A stretch of DNA of 64,000 bases from Martinezella hainanensis (GCF_900094555.1 NZ_FMAC01000002.1:797510-861509), one strand, 5' to 3'. Positions 47,970 to 56,972 are shown, numbered from the stretch's first letter. Notes: a model not told the origin generated them from the letters alone. Numbers and translations are program-made.

Positions 47970-49235
47970 TTACTGCCAGAGACGGAAAAGCGCGCTGGCG
48001 TTGACGCCGCCAAAACCGAAACCGTTGGAAATCGCATATTCCATCGCCATCGGGCGCGCGGTGGCACCGACGATATCGATACCTTCGGCAGCGGCATCCG
48101 GATCGTGCAGATTGCGGGTCGGGGGAGCGATCTGGTCGCGCAGAGCCATGATGGTGAAGATCGCTTCCATGCCGCCCGCTGCACCCAGAAGATGGCCGGT
48201 TGCGGCCTTGGTACCGCTGACAGCGATCGCGCCTTCACGTCCGAAGACGGTCTTGATCGCCTCCATCTCGCCACGGTCGCCGACCTGGGTCGATGTGGCA
48301 TGCGCGTTGAGATGCTTGACCTCGGCCGGTGAAATCCGCGCCTGGGAAAGGGCGGCAAGCATCGCCCGGCGTGCGCCGTCGCCGTCGTCCGGCCCTGCCG
48401 TCATGTGATAGGCATCGGCGGCCGTGCCATAGCCGACGAGTTCGGCAAGTGGCGTGGCACCGCGCGCGCGCGCATGCTCCAAGGTCTCGATAACAAGCAT
48501 GCCGGCGCCTTCGCCCATGACGAAACCATCACGGCCGCTGTCGAAGGGGCGGGAGGCCTCTTCCGGCCGGTTGCTGAAACCGGTTGAGAGCGCGCGTGCT
48601 GCGGCAAAGCCACCGAGGCTGACCTTGTCGATGCAGGCTTCCGCGCCGCCGCAGATGGCGACCTCGGCCTCGCCTGAGCGGATCAGCCGCGCCGCATCGC
48701 CGATCGCCTGGACGCTGGCGGCGCAGGCTGTGACCGGCGCGCCGAGCGGTCCCTTGTATCCATAACGGATACTCACCTGGCCGGCTGCAAGATTGACGAG
48801 GAAGGATGGGATGGTGAAGGGTGACAGACGGCGCACGCCCTTTGTCTCAGCCGTACGCACGGCATCGGCGATCGCGGGAAAGCCGCCGACGCCAGATGCG
48901 ATCACCGTCGCCGTCCGCTCAAGGGCGCCGACATCGGTTGGTTGCCAGCCGGCCTGCAGGATCGCTTCCTCGGCGGCGGCCATGGCAAAAAGGATGAAGC
49001 GATCCATCTTCTTCTGGTCTTTGACAGGCACGTAGCGATCGACATCGAATCCGGCCTCCGGGTCTTCAGCGATATCGGGCACGACGCCACCAATCTTGGC
49101 GGCGAGATCCCCTACCATTTCCTCAGGCAACAGTCTCAGGCCCGAGCGTCCCTCGACAAGCCGCTTCCAACTTGCGTTGACACCCACGCCCAGGGGAGAA
49201 ACCAGTCCCATGCCGGTGACGACGATACGATCCAT
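47970..49235 (-). CDS. Beta-ketoacyl-ACP synthase II (FabF-like)
   Basis: A 421-residue condensing enzyme of fatty-acid or related chain elongation. The active-site cysteine is C171 in PVTACAAS; the histidines are in NAHATSTQVGD and KAATGHLLGAAGG. The N-terminal RIVVTGMGLVSPLGVGV is typical of FabF. No acyl carrier protein or fabG lies nearby, so this is an isolated copy and may be a paralogue rather than the housekeeping FabF. It sits 17 bases downstream of an HxlR-type regulator on the same strand. Confidence 0.93.
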   Translation of the reverse strand: MDRIVVTGMGLVSPLGVGVNASWKRLVEGRSGLRLLPEEMVGDLAAKIGGVVPDIAEDPEAGFDVDRYVPVKDQKKMDRFILFAMAAAEEAILQAGWQPTDVGALERTATVIASGVGGFPAIADAVRTAETKGVRRLSPFTIPSFLVNLAAGQVSIRYGYKGPLGAPVTACAASVQAIGDAARLIRSGEAEVAICGGAEACIDKVSLGGFAAARALSTGFSNRPEEASRPFDSGRDGFVMGEGAGMLVIETLEHARARGATPLAELVGYGTAADAYHMTAGPDDGDGARRAMLAALSQARISPAEVKHLNAHATSTQVGDRGEMEAIKTVFGREGAIAVSGTKAATGHLLGAAGGMEAIFTIMALRDQIAPPTRNLHDPDAAAEGIDIVGATARPMAMEYAISNGFGFGGVNASALFRLWQ

Positions 49236-49252
49236 ATCTTGCTCCTATTTGG

Positions 49253-49777
49253 TCAGGCGTCGAAGCCCAGAAACCATGCTTTCATCTGGGCGATGCGTTC
49301 ATGAACGGTGTCGTCGGCCGCCGGCCCTGGCACGAGCATCGTGTCTTCGGGCTGAAAGGCGTGGCCGGTGACGCGGTCGATGAGAAGAGGGTCGCGGTCT
49401 TCGCCGGTATTGGCGTCGACAAGACGCATCGCGACCTCTTCAGCAGGTAGATGCCGATTACCCCATGTGAAGAGCGCCATCAGCACGGGAAAGAAATCCT
49501 TGCCCTTGTCGGTCAGCACATATTCGTAGCGCGGTGGCCGCTCATTGTAGAGGCGGCGCTCAAACAGGCCTTCATCGGTCAGATGCTTGAGACGCCGCGT
49601 CAGGATATTCGGTGCAACGCCGAGATTCTTCTGGAATTCGTCGAACCGTCTCAACCCCTGAAGCGCATCGCGCAGGATCAGGATACTCCACCAGTCGCCG
49701 ACGCTTTCGAGCGCACGGGCGGCGGGGCATTTGAAACTGCTGAAGCTTGTTCTCTGCATGGGCAGGGCAGATAGCAT
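49253..49777 (-). CDS. HxlR family transcriptional regulator
   Basis: A 174-residue winged-helix regulator. The HxlR domain spans about residues 15-105, with CPAARALESVGDWWSILILRDA and APNILTRRLKHLTDEGLFER. An extra C-terminal tail of about 65 residues is unlike minimal HxlR proteins. Starts at 49777 or 49759 (MQRTSFSSF) are possible; neither has a clear ribosome site. An inverted repeat directly upstream may be its operator. It probably controls itself and the downstream FabF-like gene. Confidence 0.88.
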   Translation of the reverse strand: MLSALPMQRTSFSSFKCPAARALESVGDWWSILILRDALQGLRRFDEFQKNLGVAPNILTRRLKHLTDEGLFERRLYNERPPRYEYVLTDKGKDFFPVLMALFTWGNRHLPAEEVAMRLVDANTGEDRDPLLIDRVTGHAFQPEDTMLVPGPAADDTVHERIAQMKAWFLGFDA

Positions 49778-49778
49778 G

Positions 49779-49803
49779 AGTAACTATCATCATGCAAGTT
49801 ATT
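49779..49803. promoter_or_regulatory. Operator-like inverted repeat before the hxlR-type gene
   Basis: AGTAACT (49779-49785) and AGTTATT (49797-49803) are inverted with one mismatch, centred 14 bases before the first possible start codon. HxlR regulators bind such spaced repeats, so autoregulation is plausible. Confidence 0.5.
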
Positions 49804-49906
49804 GCTGGGTGGCAGAAGTTCATTTGCGAGAAGGGCTTCAACGCGGTCATATCAGCCATGATTTTCCACGACTGACATCTAATCCGGCTCTCGATAGACT
49901 GGCGCC

Positions 49907-50398
49907 ATGATGGAGAAATGTAATCTGTATACTGAGCGACTGCACCTGCGCGAGCTTCTTGCTACCGACAGTGCCTTTGTCGGGCAGTTGATCACTCACG
50001 AAAAGGTGCGCCGCTTTCTCGGCGGACCTGTTTCACTTGATCAACGCGAAGCGGTGATTGCTTGCTATTTCGCGTTTGAGGAAGGGGAAACGGTGTGGTT
50101 GGTGGAAACCAAGAACTCGCGGCAGCCTCTTGGTTTGATTTCCATTTCACATCATGGAGACGGTCAGGACCGCGAATTGTCGTATCAATTTCTTCCAGGC
50201 GCGTGGGGTCATGGCTATGCGGCGGAAGCGGCAAAGCGCGTCCTTGATTATGCTTTGAAGGATCTGCAGCTCAAGCGGTTGATAGCGGAAACCCAGTCTG
50301 CCAATTTCGCATCCCGCCGCCTGCTGGAACGCGTGGGGATGAGAGAATTGAGGCGATTGCATCGGTTCGGAGCCGAGCAAATCATCTATGTGAGTTAG
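49907..50398 (+). CDS. GNAT family N-acetyltransferase
   Basis: A 163-residue acetyltransferase of the RimJ/RimL-like type. The N-terminal TERLHLRELLATDSAFVGQL is typical, and the acetyl-CoA loop is seen in LPGAWGHGYAAEAAKRVLDYAL (about residues 98-119). The C-terminal ANFASRRLLERVGM completes the fold. The substrate is unknown and may be a protein N-terminus or small molecule. It is divergent from the HxlR gene. Confidence 0.9.
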   Translation: MMEKCNLYTERLHLRELLATDSAFVGQLITHEKVRRFLGGPVSLDQREAVIACYFAFEEGETVWLVETKNSRQPLGLISISHHGDGQDRELSYQFLPGAWGHGYAAEAAKRVLDYALKDLQLKRLIAETQSANFASRRLLERVGMRELRRLHRFGAEQIIYVS

Positions 50399-50482
50399 CT
50401 ATTCATCACAAAGGCATCTCCGTAGCAGTACCGTTGTGGGAAGGTAAGATATCTGGGCTACCCACAGACGGACCTCGAGCTC

Positions 50483-51073
50483 TCAGTACGGAGGCGCTTT
50501 GCGGGCGCGCTGCTGTTTCGCCGCCTCGGTCCACCAGGCGAGATCATCGGCAAAACGGGGAAAAGCTCTCGCGAGTGCATCGCCGCCGCTCCCGGTCGGT
50601 TTGCTGCCGACGTCCAATGCCGCCGAGATATTGGCGACGGCAAGCGTGCTTGAAATGACGATCATTCCCATCTCGGAAAGGGCGCCATGCCAGGCGACCG
50701 CCGCATGCGCGCCGGAAAGCCGACCACCGGAGTAGCTGGCAATCGCTGCCGGGCGCCAGAACCACTCCTCAAGGTAATGATCAGTCAGGTTTTTCAGACC
50801 GGGTTGCATGCCCCAATTATATTCGCCTGTTACGAAGATGAAGGCATCGGCAGCCCGAATTTTTTCGGCGAGCCTCTCCATTGCCGGGGGCGCGGAGCCT
50901 TTGGGGTATTCCTTGTACATCCGATCGAGCATCGGCAGGCCAACCGCTTGCGCATCGATGAGCTCCACATCGTTTCCGCGCCGCTGCAGGCTGCTGACGA
51001 TATAATTTGCAAGACGGATGCCGACGCGATCCGACCGATAGGAACCGTAGAGAACCAGAATACTGTCGGTCAT
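50483..51073 (-). CDS. NADPH-dependent FMN reductase family protein
   Basis: A 196-residue flavodoxin-fold oxidoreductase. The FMN phosphate loop is YGSYRSDRVGIRLA (about residues 9-22), and the isoalloxazine-contacting segment is FVTGEYNWGMQPGLKNLTDH (about 80-100), where the usual PEYN reads GEYN. Relatives reduce FMN, quinones or chromate. A RIME-like repeat lies just upstream, between this gene and the ABC exporter genes on the same strand. Confidence 0.88.
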   Translation of the reverse strand: MTDSILVLYGSYRSDRVGIRLANYIVSSLQRRGNDVELIDAQAVGLPMLDRMYKEYPKGSAPPAMERLAEKIRAADAFIFVTGEYNWGMQPGLKNLTDHYLEEWFWRPAAIASYSGGRLSGAHAAVAWHGALSEMGMIVISSTLAVANISAALDVGSKPTGSGGDALARAFPRFADDLAWWTEAAKQQRARKAPPY

Positions 51074-51109
51074 GTTGATTATGCCCCCACAGTCTTGTGC
51101 GACATGTCT

Positions 51110-51211
51110 GGAGCAGTTCAGCTCTTCACGGAATCTCTGAACTGTTCTATCTCATTGTTTTCACACAATTCCGGACGGAAAACCATTGCGCACTTTTCCT
51201 GGAATAGCTTT
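51110..51211. repeat. RIME-like interspersed palindromic repeat, copy 2
   Basis: A diverged second copy of the repeat at 3503-3603, with the same blocks in the same order. GAGCAGTTC (51111-51119) pairs with GAACTGTTC (51139-51147), then the second block has CAATTCCGGACGGAAAACC and CGCACTTTTCCTGGAATAGC. It runs into the stop codon of the upstream ABC transporter gene. Base pairing in the first stem is kept by paired changes relative to copy 1. Confidence 0.75.
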
Positions 51212-53117
51212 AGGTTCGCGACTCCACGGGCACCGAAGCGGAGACTTCCTCCTCCGGAATATCGTCGAAGGACGCATAATTGAGGTTATAGAGCTTCGAG
51301 TAAAGCTTGCCGTTCGCCATCAGCTGATTGTGGTTGCCGCTTTCAAGCAGCTGGCCGTTTTGCAGCACGAGGATGCGGTCGGCCTCGCGGATGGTCGCCA
51401 GACGATGGGCGATGACAAGGCCCGTTCGACCTTCGAGCAGCTTCACCAATGCCTTCTGGATCAGCATTTCGGTATAGCTGTCGATATTCGCCGTGGCTTC
51501 GTCGAGCACGAGGATTTTGGCATCGGCGACAAGGGCGCGGGCAAAGCTGACGAGCTGGCGCTGACCGAGCGATAGACCGCCGCCGCGCTGGCCGAGAACG
51601 TTGTCGTAGCCATCAGGCAGCCGCATGATGAATTCATGCGCGCCGACGGCCTTGGCGGCCTCGATGACCTCCTCCCGCGTCGCCTCCGTTTTATTGTAGC
51701 GGATGTTATCCAGCACCGTGCCGGTGAAGAGGAACGGCTCCTGCAGCACCATGGCGATCTGACGTCCGAGCGAATCCTGGGTGAGGGACCGCACGTCATG
51801 ACCGCCGACCAGCACCTGGCCCTGCTGCACATCGTAGAAACGATGGATGAGCGCCATCGAGCTCGACTTGCCTGAACCCGTCGGCCCGATCAGCGCTACG
51901 GTTTCGCCGGGATTGACCCTGAAGCTGACATTCTTCAGCACGGGGTGCTGCGGATTATAGCCGAAGACGACGTCGCGGAACTCGACCGAGCCATCCATAT
52001 TCGGCGACAGCTCCTTGGCATCGGGAGCATCCTTGATGTCGACCGGCACGTCGAGCACTTCGGTCAACCGCTGGCCGGAGGCCATGGCGCGCTGCATCAC
52101 CGAATACTGCATGGTCAGCGAGCGGATCGGGTCGAAGAAGCGCTGGATATAGAACAGGAAGGCGACCATGATGCCGACATCGAGCTTGTGGTTCAGCACC
52201 ATCGAGCCGCCGACGATGATGACGATCGCCATGGCCATGCCGGTCAGCGTATCGACGATCGGCACCATGACCTGGGCATAGCGCGCAGCCGTCAGATGCG
52301 ACTGCAGGTTTGTATGCGCCTTGTCATCGAAAAGAGCAAAGTTGACTGCCTGCCGATGCATCCCCTGGACGGCGCGCACGCCATGGATCGCTTCCGCCAG
52401 CGCGCCATTGGTGACGGAGTTGGTCTCATGGGCGTTCATGAAGGCCACGCGTGCCTTCGGCAGCCAGAACAGGCGCACGATGAACAGGATCGGCATGACG
52501 GAGAGCGTCAACAAGCCAAGCCGGAAATCGAGCGACAGCATGACGATGACGATGCCGAAGAGCAGGGCGATGTCGCCGACGGAAAGCACCGAGGTTTCAA
52601 GGAATTCCTGCATGGAGTTGACGTCGCCCTGCAGGCGCGACATCAGGCGTCCGACCTCCGTCTTGTCCATGAAGGACAGCGACACACGCTGCAGATGCGC
52701 AAACATCGCCCTGCGAATGTCGAACAGGACTTCCTCGGCGACCTGGCCGACATAGGTTTCCTGCACATAGCTCGCCCCGTAATTGACGAGGATGGCTGCC
52801 GTGAAAACTCCCAGAGACAACCAGAGGGCAGAATAATCTATGGCGCCGGGCGCCATCGCACTATCGATTGCATGGCGAATGACAAGCGGTATGACGATCT
52901 GCGATGCGGTAAAAAGCAGAACGGCTGCGACGGAGATGTAGATCTGCCGGCGATAAGGGCTGACGAAAGCCCAGATGCGGCGGATGATCTTGCTGTCGAA
53001 GACCTTGCCGAAGATCTCCTCTTCGACACGATGGGACCCGACCACGGCGCGGGGCGGGCGACGACCATCCTCGCGCACATCGTTGCGCTCGGTTTCGGTG
53101 ATTTCCGACATCGTCAA
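51210..53117 (-). CDS. ABC exporter half-transporter, second subunit
   Basis: A 635-residue fused membrane-ATPase protein. Six membrane spans lie at about residues 45-340. The ATPase domain has Walker A GPTGSGKSS, signature LSLGQ and Walker B ILVLDEATANID with the catalytic glutamate intact. Its start overlaps the stop of the preceding half-transporter by four bases, so the two form a heterodimer of the MsbA/LmrCD type. Substrates could be drugs, lipids or peptides. The stop codon lies in the edge of a RIME-like repeat. Confidence 0.92.
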   Translation of the reverse strand: MTMSEITETERNDVREDGRRPPRAVVGSHRVEEEIFGKVFDSKIIRRIWAFVSPYRRQIYISVAAVLLFTASQIVIPLVIRHAIDSAMAPGAIDYSALWLSLGVFTAAILVNYGASYVQETYVGQVAEEVLFDIRRAMFAHLQRVSLSFMDKTEVGRLMSRLQGDVNSMQEFLETSVLSVGDIALLFGIVIVMLSLDFRLGLLTLSVMPILFIVRLFWLPKARVAFMNAHETNSVTNGALAEAIHGVRAVQGMHRQAVNFALFDDKAHTNLQSHLTAARYAQVMVPIVDTLTGMAMAIVIIVGGSMVLNHKLDVGIMVAFLFYIQRFFDPIRSLTMQYSVMQRAMASGQRLTEVLDVPVDIKDAPDAKELSPNMDGSVEFRDVVFGYNPQHPVLKNVSFRVNPGETVALIGPTGSGKSSSMALIHRFYDVQQGQVLVGGHDVRSLTQDSLGRQIAMVLQEPFLFTGTVLDNIRYNKTEATREEVIEAAKAVGAHEFIMRLPDGYDNVLGQRGGGLSLGQRQLVSFARALVADAKILVLDEATANIDSYTEMLIQKALVKLLEGRTGLVIAHRLATIREADRILVLQNGQLLESGNHNQLMANGKLYSKLYNLNYASFDDIPEEEVSASVPVESRT

Positions 53118-55003
53118 ACCTCCCTTTTCGCTCTTTCGAGCACGCCGCCGGATGTCCTGACGATATCATCCTCCGGGCGAACCTGCAGATCGTAGAGCGC
53201 CTTGTACCGCCCACCTGCGGCCAGAAGCTGCTCATGCGTGCCGCGCTCGACGATCTCGCCATCCTCGATAAAGAGGATCTGGTTGGCATGCATCAGCGAA
53301 CTCAGTCTGTGGGCGACGATCAGGGTCACCCGGTCCCGTGCGAAGCGCTTCATGGCGCTGCGGATGCGCTGCTCTGTCGCGGCGTCGATCGCAGCCGTGG
53401 AATCGTCGAAGACCATCACGGCGGGCTTCAGCATCAATGTCCGGGCGATCGTCAGGCGTTGACGCTGGCCACCGGATAGCGACACGCCGCGCTCGCCGAC
53501 GATTGTGGTATAGCCGGCCGGTAGACCGAGAATGTAGTTGTGCAGCTGCGCCGACTCGGCAGCCCGTTCGATGCGGGGTTCCTTCGCCCATGGGTCGCCA
53601 TAGGCGATGTTGTTTTCGATGCTCGTCGTGAACAGGAAGGAGTCCTGCTGCACGACGGCAACGTTTTGCCGCAGCGATTGCAGCGTCGCCTTGCGGATAT
53701 CCTGGCCGTCGAGCGTAATCTGTCCGGCCGTGACATCGTAGAAGCGCGGAATAAGATGCGCGATGGTGGATTTGCCGCTGCCGGGTGGCCCGACGATGCC
53801 GATCGTCTCGCCACGCTTCGCCTCGAAACAGATATTCTTCAGCACTGGCCGCTCTTCTGCACCGGGATAGCTGAAATCGACATTCTCGAAACGCAGCGTG
53901 CCGTCAGTCACGACAAGCGGCCTGGCGTCTGGGGCATCCTTGATGGGAATATCGAGATCCAGCAGCTCGAACAGGCGCGAACCGCAGGTGGAGGCGCGCG
54001 CGAAGGCATTCACCATCAGGCCGAGTTGGCGCACCGGCATTTGCAGGATGGTCATGAAGGTGAGGAACGAGGCCAGCGTACCGACGCTGATCACGCCATC
54101 GATGACCTTCAGGCCGCCAAGCCAGAGCACAAGCCCCATCGACACGAAGAAAGAGAGGTTCATGGCGCTGGTGTTGATGACGCGGATGCCGACGCGCTGG
54201 TGGGCGAGGGAAAGCGCGTTGTGCGAGGCGCGATCGAACTTCAGGAGTTCGTGCGCCTGAGCGGCGAAGGCGCGTACCACGCGGATGCCACCGAGATTTT
54301 CCTCCATGACGCGCGTCAGCACCGAAAGGCGCTCCTGCAGGTCGAGCCAAGTCGACCGCAACCGCAACTGCGTGACGGAGGAGCGCCACGCCACGAAAGG
54401 CACGAAGCTGAGAGCCAGCAGGCCGAGGGCGACATCGGTCGACAGCAGCATATAGGCGCCGACGCCGATCAGCATGGTGAGCAGCACCATGCGCACCAGT
54501 GCCGTCGAGAAATACATGCGCACGCCTTCGAGATCGAGCAGGCCGACTGTGATGAGGTCGCCGGAATGGGCCTTGTCGTGGAAGCTGAAGGAGAGCTGCT
54601 GAATCTTCTCATAACAGGCGAGCCGAAGCTCATAGCCCATGTGGTGGCCGACGGCCTCGCTATAATAGTTCTGTACCATTGTGAACAGGCCGCGCAAAAT
54701 ACTGACGACGAGCAGCAGAAGAGCGGTTGTCATCAAGGCATTTTCGGCAATCTGACCGGCGGCACCACCGGCAACCGCCGTCTGCGTCTCGTCGACGGCA
54801 CGGCCCAGCAGGCGCGGGATCGTCAGCTGCAACGTTGCAGCTACAAAAGTTGCTCCAATGGCAAAACTGGTCTGCCAGGGATGGCGCAGCGTCATATGGG
54901 TGATACGAACGATCGTCGACAGGCCTTGGCCCCAACCGACCGCATTGACATGCGCACGCGAAGCCATTGGCTTCGGCGCGCTTCTTGATGAATCGCTGCT
55001 CAC
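53114..55003 (-). CDS. ABC exporter half-transporter, first subunit
   Basis: A 629-residue fused membrane-ATPase protein, the first gene of the exporter pair. Six membrane spans lie at about residues 35-330. The ATPase domain has Walker A GPPGSGKST and signature LSGGQRQR, but Walker B reads VMVFDDSTAAID, with aspartate in place of the catalytic glutamate. Such a degenerate site in one half is normal for heterodimeric exporters such as TM287/288. It is coupled to the second subunit by a four-base overlap. The gap upstream (55004-55230) holds no supported gene. Confidence 0.92.
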   Translation of the reverse strand: MSSDSSRSAPKPMASRAHVNAVGWGQGLSTIVRITHMTLRHPWQTSFAIGATFVAATLQLTIPRLLGRAVDETQTAVAGGAAGQIAENALMTTALLLLVVSILRGLFTMVQNYYSEAVGHHMGYELRLACYEKIQQLSFSFHDKAHSGDLITVGLLDLEGVRMYFSTALVRMVLLTMLIGVGAYMLLSTDVALGLLALSFVPFVAWRSSVTQLRLRSTWLDLQERLSVLTRVMEENLGGIRVVRAFAAQAHELLKFDRASHNALSLAHQRVGIRVINTSAMNLSFFVSMGLVLWLGGLKVIDGVISVGTLASFLTFMTILQMPVRQLGLMVNAFARASTCGSRLFELLDLDIPIKDAPDARPLVVTDGTLRFENVDFSYPGAEERPVLKNICFEAKRGETIGIVGPPGSGKSTIAHLIPRFYDVTAGQITLDGQDIRKATLQSLRQNVAVVQQDSFLFTTSIENNIAYGDPWAKEPRIERAAESAQLHNYILGLPAGYTTIVGERGVSLSGGQRQRLTIARTLMLKPAVMVFDDSTAAIDAATEQRIRSAMKRFARDRVTLIVAHRLSSLMHANQILFIEDGEIVERGTHEQLLAAGGRYKALYDLQVRPEDDIVRTSGGVLERAKREV

Positions 55004-55230
55004 GCTTTTATCCAGGCATAATTAAACGAGGCTGGCCCGCAGACGGGTTCGTATCTCAGGGGAATATTGATAGGATGAATTTTGCCGATTCCGTGGCGGC
55101 GTTCAAGAGTCAATCGGTCACAAGTCCAACGCGAACGTTAGATTGCGTGTTTAAAAAATAATCGATGAATATGTCGGGATCGAAACCGGCGAGACGTCCT
55201 CCGGGCACCATGCCAGAAAAAGAGGACATC

Positions 55231-55887
55231 ATGCGCAAAATTATAGCAGCAACATTCATCAGTCTCGACGGCATCATGCAGGCACCCGGCGGTCCGGACG
55301 AGGACCCCACAGGCGGTTTCGAGCATGGTGGCTGGGTATTCCCTCACTCCGACGAAGAAACCGGCAAGGCGCTCTTCGAACTGTTCGAAAATCCGTTCGA
55401 TCTGCTGCTCGGACGTAAGACCTACGATATTTTCGCAGCCTTTTGGCCCTACGTTGAGAGCGACGATCCGATTGCCAAACGGTTCAACAGCGTCACCAAA
55501 TATGTTGCGACGCGCAGCGATGTCGAGCTGAAATGGAACGGAAGCCAATCTCTTGGCAAAGATGTTGTGGCAGCGATCAAGGAATTGAAGGCGGGAGAGG
55601 GGCCTGATCTCCTTATTCAGGGCAGTGGCGATCTCATTCAGACCCTGCTGCGTCACGAACTGATCGACGAATTCAAGCTGATGATCTTTCCGGTCGTGCT
55701 GGGCGGCGGCAAGAAGCTGTTCGCCGACGGGGCAATTCCTGCCGCAATGAAGCTGTTGCGCACCCAGTCTTCCCCGACCGGCGTCATCTTTGCGACTTAC
55801 CAGCCGGATGGCCTGGTGAAGACCGGTTCCTTCGTCGGGCCGAATCCGTCCGAAGAGGAGATCGAGCGCCGCAAATGGCTTAGATAG
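55231..55887 (+). CDS. Dihydrofolate reductase/RibD C-terminal family protein
   Basis: A 218-residue protein of the RibD C-terminal/DHFR-like family. The start at 55231 (MRKIIAATFISLDGIMQAPGG) follows GAGGA; the frame extends 22 codons upstream without family similarity. Motifs are LLGRKTYDIFAAFWPY (about residues 51-66), LLIQGSGDLIQTLL and IFPVVLGGGKKLF. Members are NADPH-dependent reductases of unclear substrate, distinct from housekeeping FolA and RibD. Confidence 0.9.
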   Translation: MRKIIAATFISLDGIMQAPGGPDEDPTGGFEHGGWVFPHSDEETGKALFELFENPFDLLLGRKTYDIFAAFWPYVESDDPIAKRFNSVTKYVATRSDVELKWNGSQSLGKDVVAAIKELKAGEGPDLLIQGSGDLIQTLLRHELIDEFKLMIFPVVLGGGKKLFADGAIPAAMKLLRTQSSPTGVIFATYQPDGLVKTGSFVGPNPSEEEIERRKWLR

Positions 55888-56026
55888 ACAGTCGGATCGG
55901 CGCCATCACCGTCTTACCGTCTGAGGTTACCCAGCGCTCTCGGCGATAATGCAGAAGCTCGTCCCCGAGAACCAATTCCCGTACATAACCACTCCTGTAG
56001 CCCTGAGGCGCGAGCCCGCCGGAATA
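55880..56026 (-). pseudogene. Possible transposase-like coding remnant
   Basis: A 48-codon open stretch with no start codon lies on the minus strand of a gene-free gap, just past the reductase gene. It contains GDELLHYRRERWVTSDGKTV and then MAPIRL, and ends in a stop. Its composition is protein-like, and it recalls an internal segment (HYRRER ... DGxxVxAPLP) of certain DDE transposases. Identification is from memory only. The rest of 55888-56164 shows no gene. Confidence 0.3.
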
Positions 56027-56164
56027 TTAATGCGTAGCTAGTCTGCACAGGAGAACGAACATATTTCTTGCGGCTGTCCTCCACAGCAGACCTGCAATGG
56101 CGCTGACGATCAAGGGGTACGGCCGCAAGTCGATCGAAGGGAACGTAGCCGCCTCGGGCGATCG

Positions 56165-56374
56165 CTATCCCTTCTTGCCTTTCTTTGTTGCTTTCGGCGC
56201 TGGTCCTAGCTCCGCCTCTTGCGCCAAACGGAGCGCACGAAGCCTTTCCGTCTTTTTCTGCCGAGCAGACGTCTCATTCGCCAGGATATCCTTGGCAATC
56301 GACGTCGTCTGCTCGGATTTGGCCTGTGCCGACAGCTTCTCAGGCTTGAACAGATTGTCTTTCGTCTTTGTCAT
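56165..56374 (-). CDS. Small lysine-rich conserved protein
   Basis: A 69-residue, strongly charged protein (MTKTKDNLFKPEKLSAQAKS start, KKGKKG end) rich in Lys, Ala, Glu and Thr. It is predicted mostly helical, without membrane segment. No named family was recognised; the composition suggests nucleic acid or ribosome association. It lies 45 bases downstream of rpsU on the same strand and may share its transcript. Confidence 0.65.
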   Translation of the reverse strand: MTKTKDNLFKPEKLSAQAKSEQTTSIAKDILANETSARQKKTERLRALRLAQEAELGPAPKATKKGKKG

Positions 56375-56419
56375 GCTTCCTCCATTTCAGCAGGCGCGTT
56401 TTCCAAAAGACGGCGGAGG

Positions 56420-56662
56420 TCAGCGAGCTCGCGCTATGACTTTTTTCTTAGGTGCCGGCAGCAAGCCTTCACGCTGTGCCTGCTTACGGGCAAGCTTCCG
56501 GGCGCGGCGGATCGCCTCGCCCTTTTCGCGGGCGCGCTTTTCGGACGGCTTTTCATAGGCGCTGCGGGCCTTCATTTCCCGGAACACGCCTTCCCGCTGC
56601 AACTTCTTTTTCAGGACGCGGAGCGCTTGATCGACGTTGTTGTCTCTAACCAGAACCTGCAA
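56420..56662 (-). CDS. rpsU: 30S ribosomal protein S21
   Basis: An 80-residue basic ribosomal protein. The start [20 protein letters not shown] and [19 protein letters not shown] are the conserved S21 core. The C-terminal Arg/Lys/Ala extension (about residues 55-80) is typical of alphaproteobacterial S21. Rhizobial genomes often carry more than one rpsU; this copy lies near a cold-shock gene, so it may be the variant expressed under stress. Confidence 0.95.
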   Translation of the reverse strand: MQVLVRDNNVDQALRVLKKKLQREGVFREMKARSAYEKPSEKRAREKGEAIRRARKLARKQAQREGLLPAPKKKVIARAR

Positions 56663-56690
56663 AATGTCTCCTTCTCAGCTCGCGCTGCGT

Positions 56691-56972
56691 TTATTTCTTG
56701 GTACGGATTGAATTCGAGTTGATCCAGCTCGATTTCGATATTTGCGATATCTCGACTTGCACCGGCGAAAGCGACGATGGTGACGCTTCAACGTCAATAT
56801 CGTCCTGGCGGATGCTCCGCTCGAAACTCTCGTTCTGGAAGCGGACGCGGTAGTGAACAACGCCTTGTGAGACCGGCAGGACAGACACGATGCTGCCAGC
56901 GGGTTGGACGCTTCCAAAAATTCCAGGCTTCAGGACGATGCTGTCGCCCGGCCGGTAACGACCATGTGCCAT
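56691..56972 (-). CDS. Conserved hypothetical protein, 93 residues
   Basis: A 93-residue protein beginning MAHGRYRPGDSIVLKPGIFG, with GGAG upstream. A longer in-frame ATG at 57080 reaches into the cspA region and is rejected. The first 60 residues look like a small beta-barrel (alternating hydrophobic residues, PGDSIVLK, VVHYRVRF), followed by a polar tail. Function is unknown. It lies between cspA and rpsU on the same strand, suggesting a cold-shock or translation-related role. Confidence 0.68.
   Translation of the reverse strand: MAHGRYRPGDSIVLKPGIFGSVQPAGSIVSVLPVSQGVVHYRVRFQNESFERSIRQDDIDVEASPSSLSPVQVEISQISKSSWINSNSIRTKK

Noticed and set aside
51945..53195. Plus-strand frame of 416 residues opposite the ABC exporter gene
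   Set aside because: His/Asp/Arg-rich antisense shadow; the minus-strand gene has full ABC motifs.
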